DNA from: Syntrophobacter sp963666995
GTDB lineage: Bacteria; Desulfobacterota; Syntrophobacteria; Syntrophobacterales; Syntrophobacteraceae
DNA: 64,000 nt
Assembly (NCBI GenBank): GCA_963666995.1
Contig: OY762941.1
Location: 558,001 to 622,000 of the forward strand
Reading direction: 5' to 3'
In this document: one piece after another, positions 25,422-33,487 of the stretch
How positions within the stretch are numbered: position 1 is the stretch's first letter
Layout of the letters: each line of letters begins with the position of its first letter
Position numbers and translations under genes: made by a program
The notes under the pieces: model-generated
Databases searched by the model: none
What the model saw: only the letters and a program-made list of their open reading frames with translations
Told to the model about the DNA's origin: nothing

Positions 25422-26462
25422 GTGAATGGGCGCAACGGTTTGCCAACCCTGAGGATGTGGCTCACGGCGCTGATCGTCGTGGCGTCGGCTCATGCCGCAT
25501 GGGCGGCTGATGAAATAGTCATCAAGATGGCGACCCTCGCTCCCCAGGGTTCGGAGTGGCATCAGGTGCTGCAGGAAATGGGAGTATCCTGGCAACAGGC
25601 ATCGCATGGGCAGGTGGCGTTCCGTCTTTACCCGGGCGGCGTGGCGGGCGACGATACGGACGTCGTCCGGAAGATGCGCCTGGGCACGCTCAACGCGGGC
25701 CTTCTCAGCGTCAGCGGACTTGCGGATATCGACCGTAGCGTGCTGGTGCTCGATATTCCCATGGCCTATTCCGGCTACGGCGAACTGGACTGCGTGCTCG
25801 ATCGGATGGGTCCTCAGATCGAGAAGATTTTCGAAGCGAAGGGATTCATTCTGCTCGGTTGGTCGGAAGCCGGGTGGACTCATTTCTTCACCAAGTCACC
25901 GGTCACGACGCCCGACGACATGAAGAAGCTGAAAATGTTCATCTGGGCCGGCGACGACCGTTACGTCGAACTTTGGAAGAAATCCGGGTTCAACCCCGTC
26001 CCGCTGCCTTCCACGGAAATCTCCACCGCGCTGCAGACCGGGCTGGTCAACGCCGTCACCTCGACGGCTCAGGGCGTCCTGCTGCTCCAGTGGTACAAGG
26101 AGCTGAACTACATGAGCGACCTCAAATGGGCGCTGTTCCTGGGCGCCGTGGTGGTTTCAAAATCGACGTGGGATAAGATCCCGGCCGATGTGCGCCCGGT
26201 CCTCAAGGATTCGGCGCGCAACGCATGCCGGCGCTTGAGGGAGTTCTCGCGCCAATCGGAACCCAGGAACATCGAGGTTTTGAAGAAACAGGGGCTGAAC
26301 GTGGTTCCGGTGGACAGCGCGGCTCTCGACCAGTGGCGGCGGCTCATTGATGGCGTCCTGCCGCAGGTCCGTGGGGCATACGTGCCGGCAGACCTTCTCG
26401 ACACCGCAATGAAGCTCAGGGACCAGTGCCGCCAGGGCGCGGTCAAGGCCGGCGCACCTTGA
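25422..26462 (+). CDS. TRAP transporter substrate-binding protein (DctP type)
   Basis: The 346-residue periplasmic binding protein has a signal peptide ending in AHAAWA, then the DctP-type opening EIVIKMATLAPQGSEWHQVL. KMRLGTLNAGLLSVSG and LKMFIWAGDDRYVELWKKSG follow. The conserved arginine that binds carboxylates in most DctP proteins (usually in LKIRxP) is replaced by a KMFIW sequence, so the ligand may not be a simple carboxylate. GTG 25422 with GAGGAGA upstream is taken as start. The gene lies between TatT and the fused permease. Confidence 0.88.
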   Translation: MNGRNGLPTLRMWLTALIVVASAHAAWAADEIVIKMATLAPQGSEWHQVLQEMGVSWQQASHGQVAFRLYPGGVAGDDTDVVRKMRLGTLNAGLLSVSGLADIDRSVLVLDIPMAYSGYGELDCVLDRMGPQIEKIFEAKGFILLGWSEAGWTHFFTKSPVTTPDDMKKLKMFIWAGDDRYVELWKKSGFNPVPLPSTEISTALQTGLVNAVTSTAQGVLLLQWYKELNYMSDLKWALFLGAVVVSKSTWDKIPADVRPVLKDSARNACRRLREFSRQSEPRNIEVLKKQGLNVVPVDSAALDQWRRLIDGVLPQVRGAYVPADLLDTAMKLRDQCRQGAVKAGAP

Positions 26463-28261
26463 AGGCGCAATCTCTGTTCCACCACGCTGGGGAAGGGGTC
26501 CTCGTCACCGCCTTCCTGCTCCTCACGGCAATGCCGCTGGTGGATTTTCTCGGACGTCCGCTCGCCGGTTTTCACATTCCCGGTTCGTCGACCTACACCC
26601 AGCAGCTCACCTTCTACCTGGCCTTCCTCGGCGGACTCCTTGCCACCTGGGCAGGCAAACACCTGACGCTCTCCACGGCCGTCCTGCTCCCGGAGGGACG
26701 CCTTCGGCAGAGCGCGGAGTTCCTGGCCAATTGTGTTGCGGCATCGGTCACGGCGGTCCTGACCTACGCCGGCATCGGCGTTGTGCTGGCCGAGAGGCAG
26801 CAGGGCCAGGCACTGTCTTTCGGGCTGCCGATCTGGATCAGCGAGAGTGTGATGCCGCTCGCTCTCGGGCTGATGGCCCTGTCCTACGTGTTCAAGACCT
26901 CCCGGAGCCGGCTCGGACGCGCCGGCGCGGCCGCCATAGTGTGTGCGGTCATCTCGCTGGGGCTGGTCCAGCCGACCGACTCCATCGCCTGGATTCTGGG
27001 CGCGATCCTGCTGGCCGCAACGCCGCTCGGCTCACCCGTTTTCGCCGCCATGTCGGGCCTGGGACTGATTCTCTTCTGGCGGGAGGCCACCCCGGTATCG
27101 GCGGTCACCGCCGAAATCTATCGCCTGATCGCGTCGCCGACCTTACCCGCGATCCCGCTGCTTACCGCAACCGGCTTCGTGCTTGCCGAGACCCGGGCAC
27201 CTCACCGGCTGGTGAGGTTTTTCCATGCGATTTTCGGCTTCATGCCAGGGGGCGTCGCAGTGCTCGTCGGCGCCGTCTGCGCGCTTTTCACCGCTTTTAC
27301 GGGCGGCTCCGGCGTGACGATCATTGCACTGGGAGGGCTCGTCTACCCGATCCTGATCGAGGAAGGCTATTCGGAAAGTTTCTCGCTTGGTCTCGTCACC
27401 GCGGCCGGAAGTCTGGGTCTTCTGTTCCCGCCGAGTCTGCCCGTGATCCTTTACAGCGTCGTCGCCAAGGTCCCGGCGGACCAGTTGTTCATTGCCGGGT
27501 TCGCACCGGGATTGCTGCTTCTCCTGCTGGTGTCCGCCTACGGAATCAGCGTGGGCCGTGCAGCCGGAACGCGCCGCCAGCCGTTTGTGTGGCGCGAGGT
27601 GGTGAGTGCGACCTGGGAAGCCAAGTGGGAGCTGTCCATTCCGGTGGTTATGGCCCTGCTGTTCGGGAGCGGACTGGCTTCGCTCCTGGAAACAGCCGCA
27701 TTCGCCTGTGCGTATACGGTCATCATCGCATGCTTCATCCAGCGTGACCTGCACCCGTTCCGGGAACTGCCGCAGGTACTGGTGAAGGCTGCGGTGCTCG
27801 TGGGCGCCGTGCTGATCCTGCTCAGTTGTGCGATGGGGCTCACGAGCTACCTGATTGATGCACAAATCCCCGATCAACTGCTCAACATAGTGCAGACCCG
27901 GATCCACTCGCCACTGGCCTTTCTGCTCGTGCTCAACGTGATGCTCCTGGTGCTGGGAAGCGTCCTCGAGATCTTTTCGGCGATCATCGTCCTGACGCCG
28001 CTCGTCATTCCACTCGGAGTGGCCTTCGGCATCCACCCGGTCCACCTTGGCGTCATTTTCCTGGCCAATCTCGAGCTCGGATTCCTTTTCCCGCCGGTCG
28101 GTCTGAACCTGTTCCTATCCTCGTCGCGGTTCGGCAAACCGATGATCGCGCTCTACCGCTACGTCCTGCCGTTCCTGGTGATACTCGCGCTGGGAGTGCT
28201 GCTTATCACCTATGTGCCCGCCCTCTCGCTCGGTATTCTGCACCTCCTGGGCCGCTCCTAG
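26426..28261 (+). CDS. TRAP transporter fused small and large permease (DctQM)
   Basis: The 611-residue membrane protein combines an N-terminal DctQ-like part (about 1-150, four helices, TYTQQLTFYLAFLGGLLATW) with a DctM-like large part (about 180-611). Typical DctM blocks are TAFTGGSGVTIIALGG, AAGSLGLLFPPSLPVILYSV and a C-terminal NLELGFLFPPVGLNLFLSSS. Fused QM subunits are usual where a TatT lipoprotein is present. The GTG at 26426 overlaps the dctP gene by 37 bases; a TTG at 26459 overlapping the dctP stop is an alternative. Confidence 0.9.
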   Translation: MPPGRGQGRRTLKAQSLFHHAGEGVLVTAFLLLTAMPLVDFLGRPLAGFHIPGSSTYTQQLTFYLAFLGGLLATWAGKHLTLSTAVLLPEGRLRQSAEFLANCVAASVTAVLTYAGIGVVLAERQQGQALSFGLPIWISESVMPLALGLMALSYVFKTSRSRLGRAGAAAIVCAVISLGLVQPTDSIAWILGAILLAATPLGSPVFAAMSGLGLILFWREATPVSAVTAEIYRLIASPTLPAIPLLTATGFVLAETRAPHRLVRFFHAIFGFMPGGVAVLVGAVCALFTAFTGGSGVTIIALGGLVYPILIEEGYSESFSLGLVTAAGSLGLLFPPSLPVILYSVVAKVPADQLFIAGFAPGLLLLLLVSAYGISVGRAAGTRRQPFVWREVVSATWEAKWELSIPVVMALLFGSGLASLLETAAFACAYTVIIACFIQRDLHPFRELPQVLVKAAVLVGAVLILLSCAMGLTSYLIDAQIPDQLLNIVQTRIHSPLAFLLVLNVMLLVLGSVLEIFSAIIVLTPLVIPLGVAFGIHPVHLGVIFLANLELGFLFPPVGLNLFLSSSRFGKPMIALYRYVLPFLVILALGVLLITYVPALSLGILHLLGRS

Positions 28262-28717
28262 TCCAGCCGTCAAAGGTGATGATCGCTTTCACCGTGCTGC
28301 CCGGCAAGAGCACGATCAAAAACAAAATTCGAAGCGGCACAGGGCAAGATATGTTACCGGCTGAGTTTTCCACAGATCTTCTGTTGTCAGGTGCAGCAAG
28401 TATTCGAACCGGTCATTGCCCTTGAATATTAGCGAACGGGGTAAAAGAGGGGCTTCTCCGTTCGGGAGCATATGCGGAAACCGGGCGACAGGATTCGCAG
28501 CCGCAATGCATGGTTGAGCGGACCGGAAATCGGGCTATTGCACGCATCGCAAAGGAGTTGCGCTCGATTGAGAAGTGCGCCAAAATGAGGCAGTTTCGAT
28601 CTGGACGCTTCCAAGCGACAGCATGTTCTTTGCGTCCACGCCGGGTTTCAGCGGCATCGCCGTTCACCGGCCCATGTCTTCCTGGAGACCTTTCACCCCA
28701 CGAAGGGGATTCCTGTG
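28262..28717. other. Intergenic region upstream of the gasdermin-CHAT locus
   Basis: About 450 bases separate the TRAP operon from the CHAT protease gene. Small open frames exist on both strands, but none has a family signature or good ribosome binding site. The promoter of the immune locus must lie here. Confidence 0.4.
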
Positions 28718-31516
28718 ATGAAGGTATATCCTCCGGACACACCACTTGAGTTCCTTTCAGCTCGGGAAATTGTCACAACCTTTGACACCCTGACCGATGT
28801 ATCGTTCAGGCATGATGAATGTTTAGAGCGGCTCGCCGGCCTTGGGGCCTTCTCCCCTGCTGAAACGGGGGAAGGGACGGCGCTTGCTGAGTCTGTCGGC
28901 GCATACTGGTGCCGCCTTGTATCTGCCGACGTTCTGTATCATCCGGCAGAAGGGCTGGAAGCCATTGAAGCCTCCGCTGACATGGCCGAAAGGTTGCTCC
29001 GGAAAGTCCTGTGCCGACCTTTTTCTGGTGGGCAAACAGATACGAACGATGACTATCCAACCTTCCAGGCTTACGCGGCAAGCCGGTGGTTCGATGGCGC
29101 GGGAAAGATCAAGTATCGCCTGGCGTCCTATTCTGAAAGCCGGCTGAGATTCCAGCAATCCGTCAAAATCGCGGAACACGCACACCTTTGGTGGTGCCTT
29201 CCCGACTTGCGGAGCAACCTTCTACGCGCAGAAATCGAGGAGCTTAAGGTCGCAGGCATGCAGGAACGCATCCTTGAATTCGTCGCGAAATATAGAGCAC
29301 TAAAAGCGCAGGTAATCGAAGTGGGCAAACGAAAGGGTCTCTTCGACGTCAATGGGAGATTGCGTGGAGCTGATCTGGAATGTCTGCCACATCGACATCG
29401 GGAATTTCTCAGGGGAGTTTCCAGCATTTCGCATAACATGTCCCTGGCTTTATTCGAGACCCCCGCCGTACCGGACAAATCGCAGAGAAGTTTGAAGGAG
29501 TCCAAGTTTTCAGAGACCATCTGCGAGCGAATGAAGGATGATTATCGGAGGGCGCAGGCGATACTTCACCAGGCGCGTCTTGCCGAAAGCTCAAAAAACT
29601 CGGAAAGCTGGAGAGCGGCGAAGCACCTTTATGAGGCGGTCAATAAGGCCAGGTGGGTCCGGGGGCAGCGCATTGCAAGGCAAAACCTCTCAAAACTCAG
29701 AGGCTTATCCACCGAGAAAGGTGGAGATGGGGATCCTGCGGGCGCCATTGACAACTTTACAACCCTGTTTGATGAGATCGATAGGGAACAAACATCGTCG
29801 GGCAATAACCCGGGCTTTGATCTTCATTTCCACGCTTATACGATTGACGCTTTCGAAGCGGTAATTGGAGATGAATTTGCCAAACGGTCCCTTTCGAAAG
29901 ACTTTCTGGAAACCTGCAGGAAGAGACTCGATGATGAACGAAAGAAGGTGATTCGGTCTTTTCGTCGTGTCGTTGTCATCGGCACCTATAAGAACTCCTT
30001 CTCTAAACTGATCCGTCCCATATTCATGAAATGGGTCGCGGATCTATTGGAAGGCGAACTCATTCAAAGCGGACCGGATCAAACGGCAGGGGGAGGGCGA
30101 ATAATTCCTGACAGCCCAGGCGTGCGGGAAGCGGTCGCTCTTGTCGAGGAATCCGCCGCAAGAGAACTCCTCGATTTGGTAAAAGCAGGCTCTGATCTGC
30201 AACGGAGAGAATGGGGGGAGCTTGCGCCCATTTTCTTCAAAACCGTTCGGGCGGCGCAGAAAAGAGGGATTTCGGCTCAACACCGGAGAGGACGCAGTGC
30301 GGCATGCAGAGTTGGGATTCGGGGTGCAGACGGCACCGCTCTTGAAAAGATGGTTCAAATCCTGTCTGGGCGACGAAACGAGTATGAAAGAATTCTCCTC
30401 AACTCCCCTGTTGAATCCACCGAACACGAAGAAGACATTGCCAGGAAGATATTGGAGTTTACACGCGACAATCAAGGCACCTGTATCCTGAGGTATTTTG
30501 TTTACGGTGAATACAAAAAGGAAGAGCCCCCGAAGCTGGGAGTGTTTGTTTTTCTCAACGGCACTTTGAAGACAGTTACCGGTCTGTCCATCGACCGGGT
30601 TCAGAAGGTCTCCCGATCAATTCTTTCGAGAAAGCCCAAAGTGCCTCACGTAACAGACTGCAAGACCCTTTGGCGAGCGCTGTTTGAGCCCGTTTGGTCT
30701 CTTGCTGCCGAATCCGGACTGCCGAAACATCTGGTCGTAATTCCAACGGATGACTTATTTACGGTGCCGGTCCACACTGCCTTATATCCCGCAAAAAGCT
30801 TGCCCGTGGCCGCTGTAGTCCCTTTGTCACTTGCCGTAAGCGCCACCGCATATGTGGCCCGAGGCAGATATCGATTTCAGAGACTGCAGCTTGAGCAGAA
30901 TGATATACTATGTGCCCTGATTTTGGCGGAAGAGGGTGTATCCGGGGAAGAAATTGCCGAAGTCAACTGGCCCGCTGAGCATTTTTATCTGGCAGGTGAC
31001 TGTCCGAAATGCGTGGTCAAACCGAACTCAGTCGGAGACGGCGACTGGGAAGGTCTGAGTGCTCTCCTGGCGAAAAAACCCGCTTTCCTCATTTATGCCG
31101 GCCATGGACGTTACGATTCGAGCTTCGGTGACCTCGGACCTGCCCTGGCGTTGCGAAAGAATTATCTCACCCAGTTTGACGTTGCCATGCGCGTTTCTCT
31201 TCCTCAAAATAAACTGACCATACTTGGCGCCTGTCTGGCCGGCCATGGGGTCGATGTCGGCGGCGGTGAAGTCGCCGGATTTGTCCGTTCATTTATCGCG
31301 GCGGGTGCGGGTGCGCTGGGAGTGACTCTGTGCGAAGTCCCCGACCAAGAGGTGGTGTTCACGGTTCGTCACCTGCTGCGGAAGGCGCTCGCTTTTCGAA
31401 ACCGGAGCTTTGATGTTGTAACATCGCTTTTTGAATTTTACCAAAACAGGTGTGAACACGATGGAATGACAGCGCAGGAATGCATTGAGGCGTGCCCGGT
31501 TGTTCTATATTTATAG
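28718..31516 (+). CDS. CHAT-domain caspase-like protease of a gasdermin locus
   Basis: The 932-residue protein has a long helical N-terminal part (about residues 1-640) rich in charged helices that could act as sensor or scaffold. The C-terminal CHAT domain (about 640-932) holds the catalytic dyad H796 in IYAGHGRYD and C839 in LGACLAGHG, preceded by HLVVIPTDDLFTVPVHTALY as in other CHAT proteases. In known systems such a protease cleaves a neighbouring gasdermin. The Nudix gene begins eight bases after its stop and the gasdermin follows. ATG 28718 and GTG 28715 share the AAGGGG site, so the start is uncertain by one codon. Confidence 0.87.
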   Translation: MKVYPPDTPLEFLSAREIVTTFDTLTDVSFRHDECLERLAGLGAFSPAETGEGTALAESVGAYWCRLVSADVLYHPAEGLEAIEASADMAERLLRKVLCRPFSGGQTDTNDDYPTFQAYAASRWFDGAGKIKYRLASYSESRLRFQQSVKIAEHAHLWWCLPDLRSNLLRAEIEELKVAGMQERILEFVAKYRALKAQVIEVGKRKGLFDVNGRLRGADLECLPHRHREFLRGVSSISHNMSLALFETPAVPDKSQRSLKESKFSETICERMKDDYRRAQAILHQARLAESSKNSESWRAAKHLYEAVNKARWVRGQRIARQNLSKLRGLSTEKGGDGDPAGAIDNFTTLFDEIDREQTSSGNNPGFDLHFHAYTIDAFEAVIGDEFAKRSLSKDFLETCRKRLDDERKKVIRSFRRVVVIGTYKNSFSKLIRPIFMKWVADLLEGELIQSGPDQTAGGGRIIPDSPGVREAVALVEESAARELLDLVKAGSDLQRREWGELAPIFFKTVRAAQKRGISAQHRRGRSAACRVGIRGADGTALEKMVQILSGRRNEYERILLNSPVESTEHEEDIARKILEFTRDNQGTCILRYFVYGEYKKEEPPKLGVFVFLNGTLKTVTGLSIDRVQKVSRSILSRKPKVPHVTDCKTLWRALFEPVWSLAAESGLPKHLVVIPTDDLFTVPVHTALYPAKSLPVAAVVPLSLAVSATAYVARGRYRFQRLQLEQNDILCALILAEEGVSGEEIAEVNWPAEHFYLAGDCPKCVVKPNSVGDGDWEGLSALLAKKPAFLIYAGHGRYDSSFGDLGPALALRKNYLTQFDVAMRVSLPQNKLTILGACLAGHGVDVGGGEVAGFVRSFIAAGAGALGVTLCEVPDQEVVFTVRHLLRKALAFRNRSFDVVTSLFEFYQNRCEHDGMTAQECIEACPVVLYL

Positions 31517-31524
31517 GAGATATC

Positions 31525-32178
31525 ATGAGATTGAAGGCACTGAGCGAAGCAGGGCGTATGGATCCGGAGTATCTACCGCAATGGAGACGAGGCGGCGGGG
31601 ACCTCATCATCGCGAATCGGGCATTTGGGACAATTCTGCATGCGGCAATCTGCGATGACTCCGGTAAAGTCCTGTACGATCAGCCGGTCTGGGCTGAACC
31701 TGGTGGGGCAATCATTGTTCCAAGGAATCCGAGAGGCGCAATTGGGCTTGTCGAACTATACAGGCCGGTTCTCAACAATAGCCCGCTCGCTGAATACCCT
31801 CCTGTTGATCTCTCGGGACACGGTCGGTTCTCCCTTGAGCTGCCCCGTGGATTTCCCGAAGAAGGTGAAACCCCGGAGGAGACGGCGTTGCGCGAGGCTG
31901 AAGAAGAGACGGGATTTGAGGCGCTGAATGTGACCAACATAGGAGAAAGCAACTTCAACACTACCTACTTCCTCGCTAACACGCTGATATTTTTGGTCGA
32001 GTTGAGCGATCGAAAGGCATCGGCCGCGTTTAATGATATAGCGGAGCACATTCGGCGTGTCCGGTTCCTGGATCGGAGCGAAGTGTTCCAAGAGGTTTCC
32101 AGGGGGGTAATATTTTGCGGCGCGACCAAGTCCGCCCTGATGACCTATTTCGCGCGTGAATCACAGGAGACCATCTAG
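31525..32178 (+). CDS. Nudix hydrolase inside the gasdermin locus
   Basis: The 217-residue protein contains a complete Nudix box, GFPEEGETPEETALREAEEE followed by TGF, matching Gx5Ex7REUxEExGU. The catalytic glutamates are all present. The flanking strands (RGAIGLVELYRPVLNN before, NTLIFLVELSD after) fit ADP-ribose or sugar-nucleotide pyrophosphatases, but the substrate is not determined by the box. TTATAGGAGATATC places a good ribosome binding site between the CHAT stop and this ATG, so the two are co-transcribed. Its presence in a gasdermin locus is unusual and suggests a nucleotide-signal or NAD-related role. Confidence 0.88.
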   Translation: MRLKALSEAGRMDPEYLPQWRRGGGDLIIANRAFGTILHAAICDDSGKVLYDQPVWAEPGGAIIVPRNPRGAIGLVELYRPVLNNSPLAEYPPVDLSGHGRFSLELPRGFPEEGETPEETALREAEEETGFEALNVTNIGESNFNTTYFLANTLIFLVELSDRKASAAFNDIAEHIRRVRFLDRSEVFQEVSRGVIFCGATKSALMTYFARESQETI

Positions 32179-32485
32179 ATCCAAACGACGTCAATTCACT
32201 CGCGGCAGGCAACATAACAATGAAGGAACTCTTGCGGTGTCGTACATCTGATTCCGCGTTATTTCTCCCTCGGCACGCGCGGAAAGTTCGGAAAGATGTA
32301 ATCAGGCCCGGAATGGGTGGAGACACATTGGACCGGGATTGGTTTTGCCTTGGAAGACAGCATCCGATTTCTATCATTCTTATCGTATGATTACGCGTCT
32401 TTGGGGAACAGACCGAAGAGTCTCTTTGCGCTCCATGGGATTCGTACTCACGAGGTGTGGTACCAACAACATCAGGGAGTCAATC
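32179..32485. other. Leader region of the gasdermin gene
   Basis: The 307 bases between the Nudix and gasdermin genes have no supported gene. The frame open upstream of the gasdermin ATG (to 32339) has no resemblance to the family. A separate promoter is possible, for example around TTGGACCGGGATTGG near 32328, but this is only a visual impression. Confidence 0.4.
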
Positions 32486-33283
32486 ATGTGGTGTTCCGAC
32501 CCTCTTGTAGAATTATTCAAAAAGCATGGCTACAGCGTCGTCCGTGTCCCAAAGGCAGATCTGGAGCCCTTGGAGATGTTGACCCAGTCTGGGAAGGACC
32601 TCGTTAGACAGGGTCGGCTGACCGATGTGATGGGCGCTGACCCGGAGAACCCCGTCCCCACACTCCCAATATCCAGGAACGTGCCGCTTCCCAATTTCTC
32701 AGGAACCGTGACGGCTGGGCTCGGAATGCAAGTCGGCTTGACGATCTTTGGCGGCATCATGTCTCTCCTCGGTGGCTCCAAAGACCGCCTGAACGCCGGA
32801 TACAGGGGGGCACGTACCATCTCTTTCCAGTTTGGGAAGGTGCTGGAGGATAGAATCGATTTGACCGCTCTCGACTCATGTTTGCGTCGTGTCGAGCTGG
32901 CATCACGGCCCTACTTGGTCGATATGTGTAGTGAAGGTAAGCTTTTTGTCATAAATGCGGTCATCAAGAGCAACCGCCTCTCCGTAGAAGCCAAAGGGGC
33001 CGGCGGAGAAGCATTAAACCTTGACGTTCCCCGGATTCAGGAAGCTGTGGGAGCAAGAGTGCAAATATCCAGGGAAGGGCGGGCCACTTCCAGGTTGGTT
33101 TATTCGGGCGACACCTCGCTTGTGTTCGGATTTGAAGCTGTACAGTTGTTTTGTGCTGAAGGCCGCCTTACCCCCTATAAGCCGTTACCACCCGGCCGGC
33201 GTGCAATGAGGGGCTTTCCCGACGGGGGAGACAAAGCGGTCAGGCTCCTCAAGACAAAAAGTCCTTTTGTGCGGCTCCAATAG
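32486..33283 (+). CDS. Bacterial gasdermin pore-forming protein
   Basis: The 265-residue protein matches bacterial gasdermins along its whole length. It opens with a short N-terminus and Cys3 (MWCSDPLVELFKKHGY), where these proteins are acylated. VVRVPKADLEPLEML and a GRLTDVMG segment come next. Further blocks are VGLTIFGGIMSLLGG, AYRGARTISFQFGKV, LFVINAVIKSNRLSVEA, LDVPRIQEAVGARVQIS and LVFGFEAVQLFCAEG. The last 30-40 residues (after about 230) are a linker and short C-terminal peptide, probably the autoinhibitory part removed by the CHAT protease. ATG 32486 with AGGGAG upstream fits the size and places the cysteine at position 3. On activation it should permeabilise the inner membrane and kill the infected cell. 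Confidence 0.85.
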   Translation: MWCSDPLVELFKKHGYSVVRVPKADLEPLEMLTQSGKDLVRQGRLTDVMGADPENPVPTLPISRNVPLPNFSGTVTAGLGMQVGLTIFGGIMSLLGGSKDRLNAGYRGARTISFQFGKVLEDRIDLTALDSCLRRVELASRPYLVDMCSEGKLFVINAVIKSNRLSVEAKGAGGEALNLDVPRIQEAVGARVQISREGRATSRLVYSGDTSLVFGFEAVQLFCAEGRLTPYKPLPPGRRAMRGFPDGGDKAVRLLKTKSPFVRLQ

Positions 33284-33487
33284 TCGTCACTTCGCATGGC
33301 GATCCCGCTTTTCTTGGACACGGATTTACGGTAGCCTGTTGACCTGGGGAATAACCAATCGGAACCGAATCATAAATTGACCCGCTCGCAGGGAAGCTTC
33401 GAGGGCGCTTTTGAAGGTTATCCGCCGCGAGGCTTTTGGATGGTGAAGCGCGCATATCGACCAACAGTCATAGAGGAGGAAAGCAAG

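Noticed and set aside
28429..28749. Short frames upstream of the CHAT gene as a possible fourth component
   Set aside because: No ribosome binding site, no family motif, and the plus-strand frame runs into the CHAT start out of frame.
32339..32485. Upstream extension of the gasdermin frame
   Set aside because: No family similarity; ATG 32486 has a good ribosome binding site and puts the cysteine at position 3.
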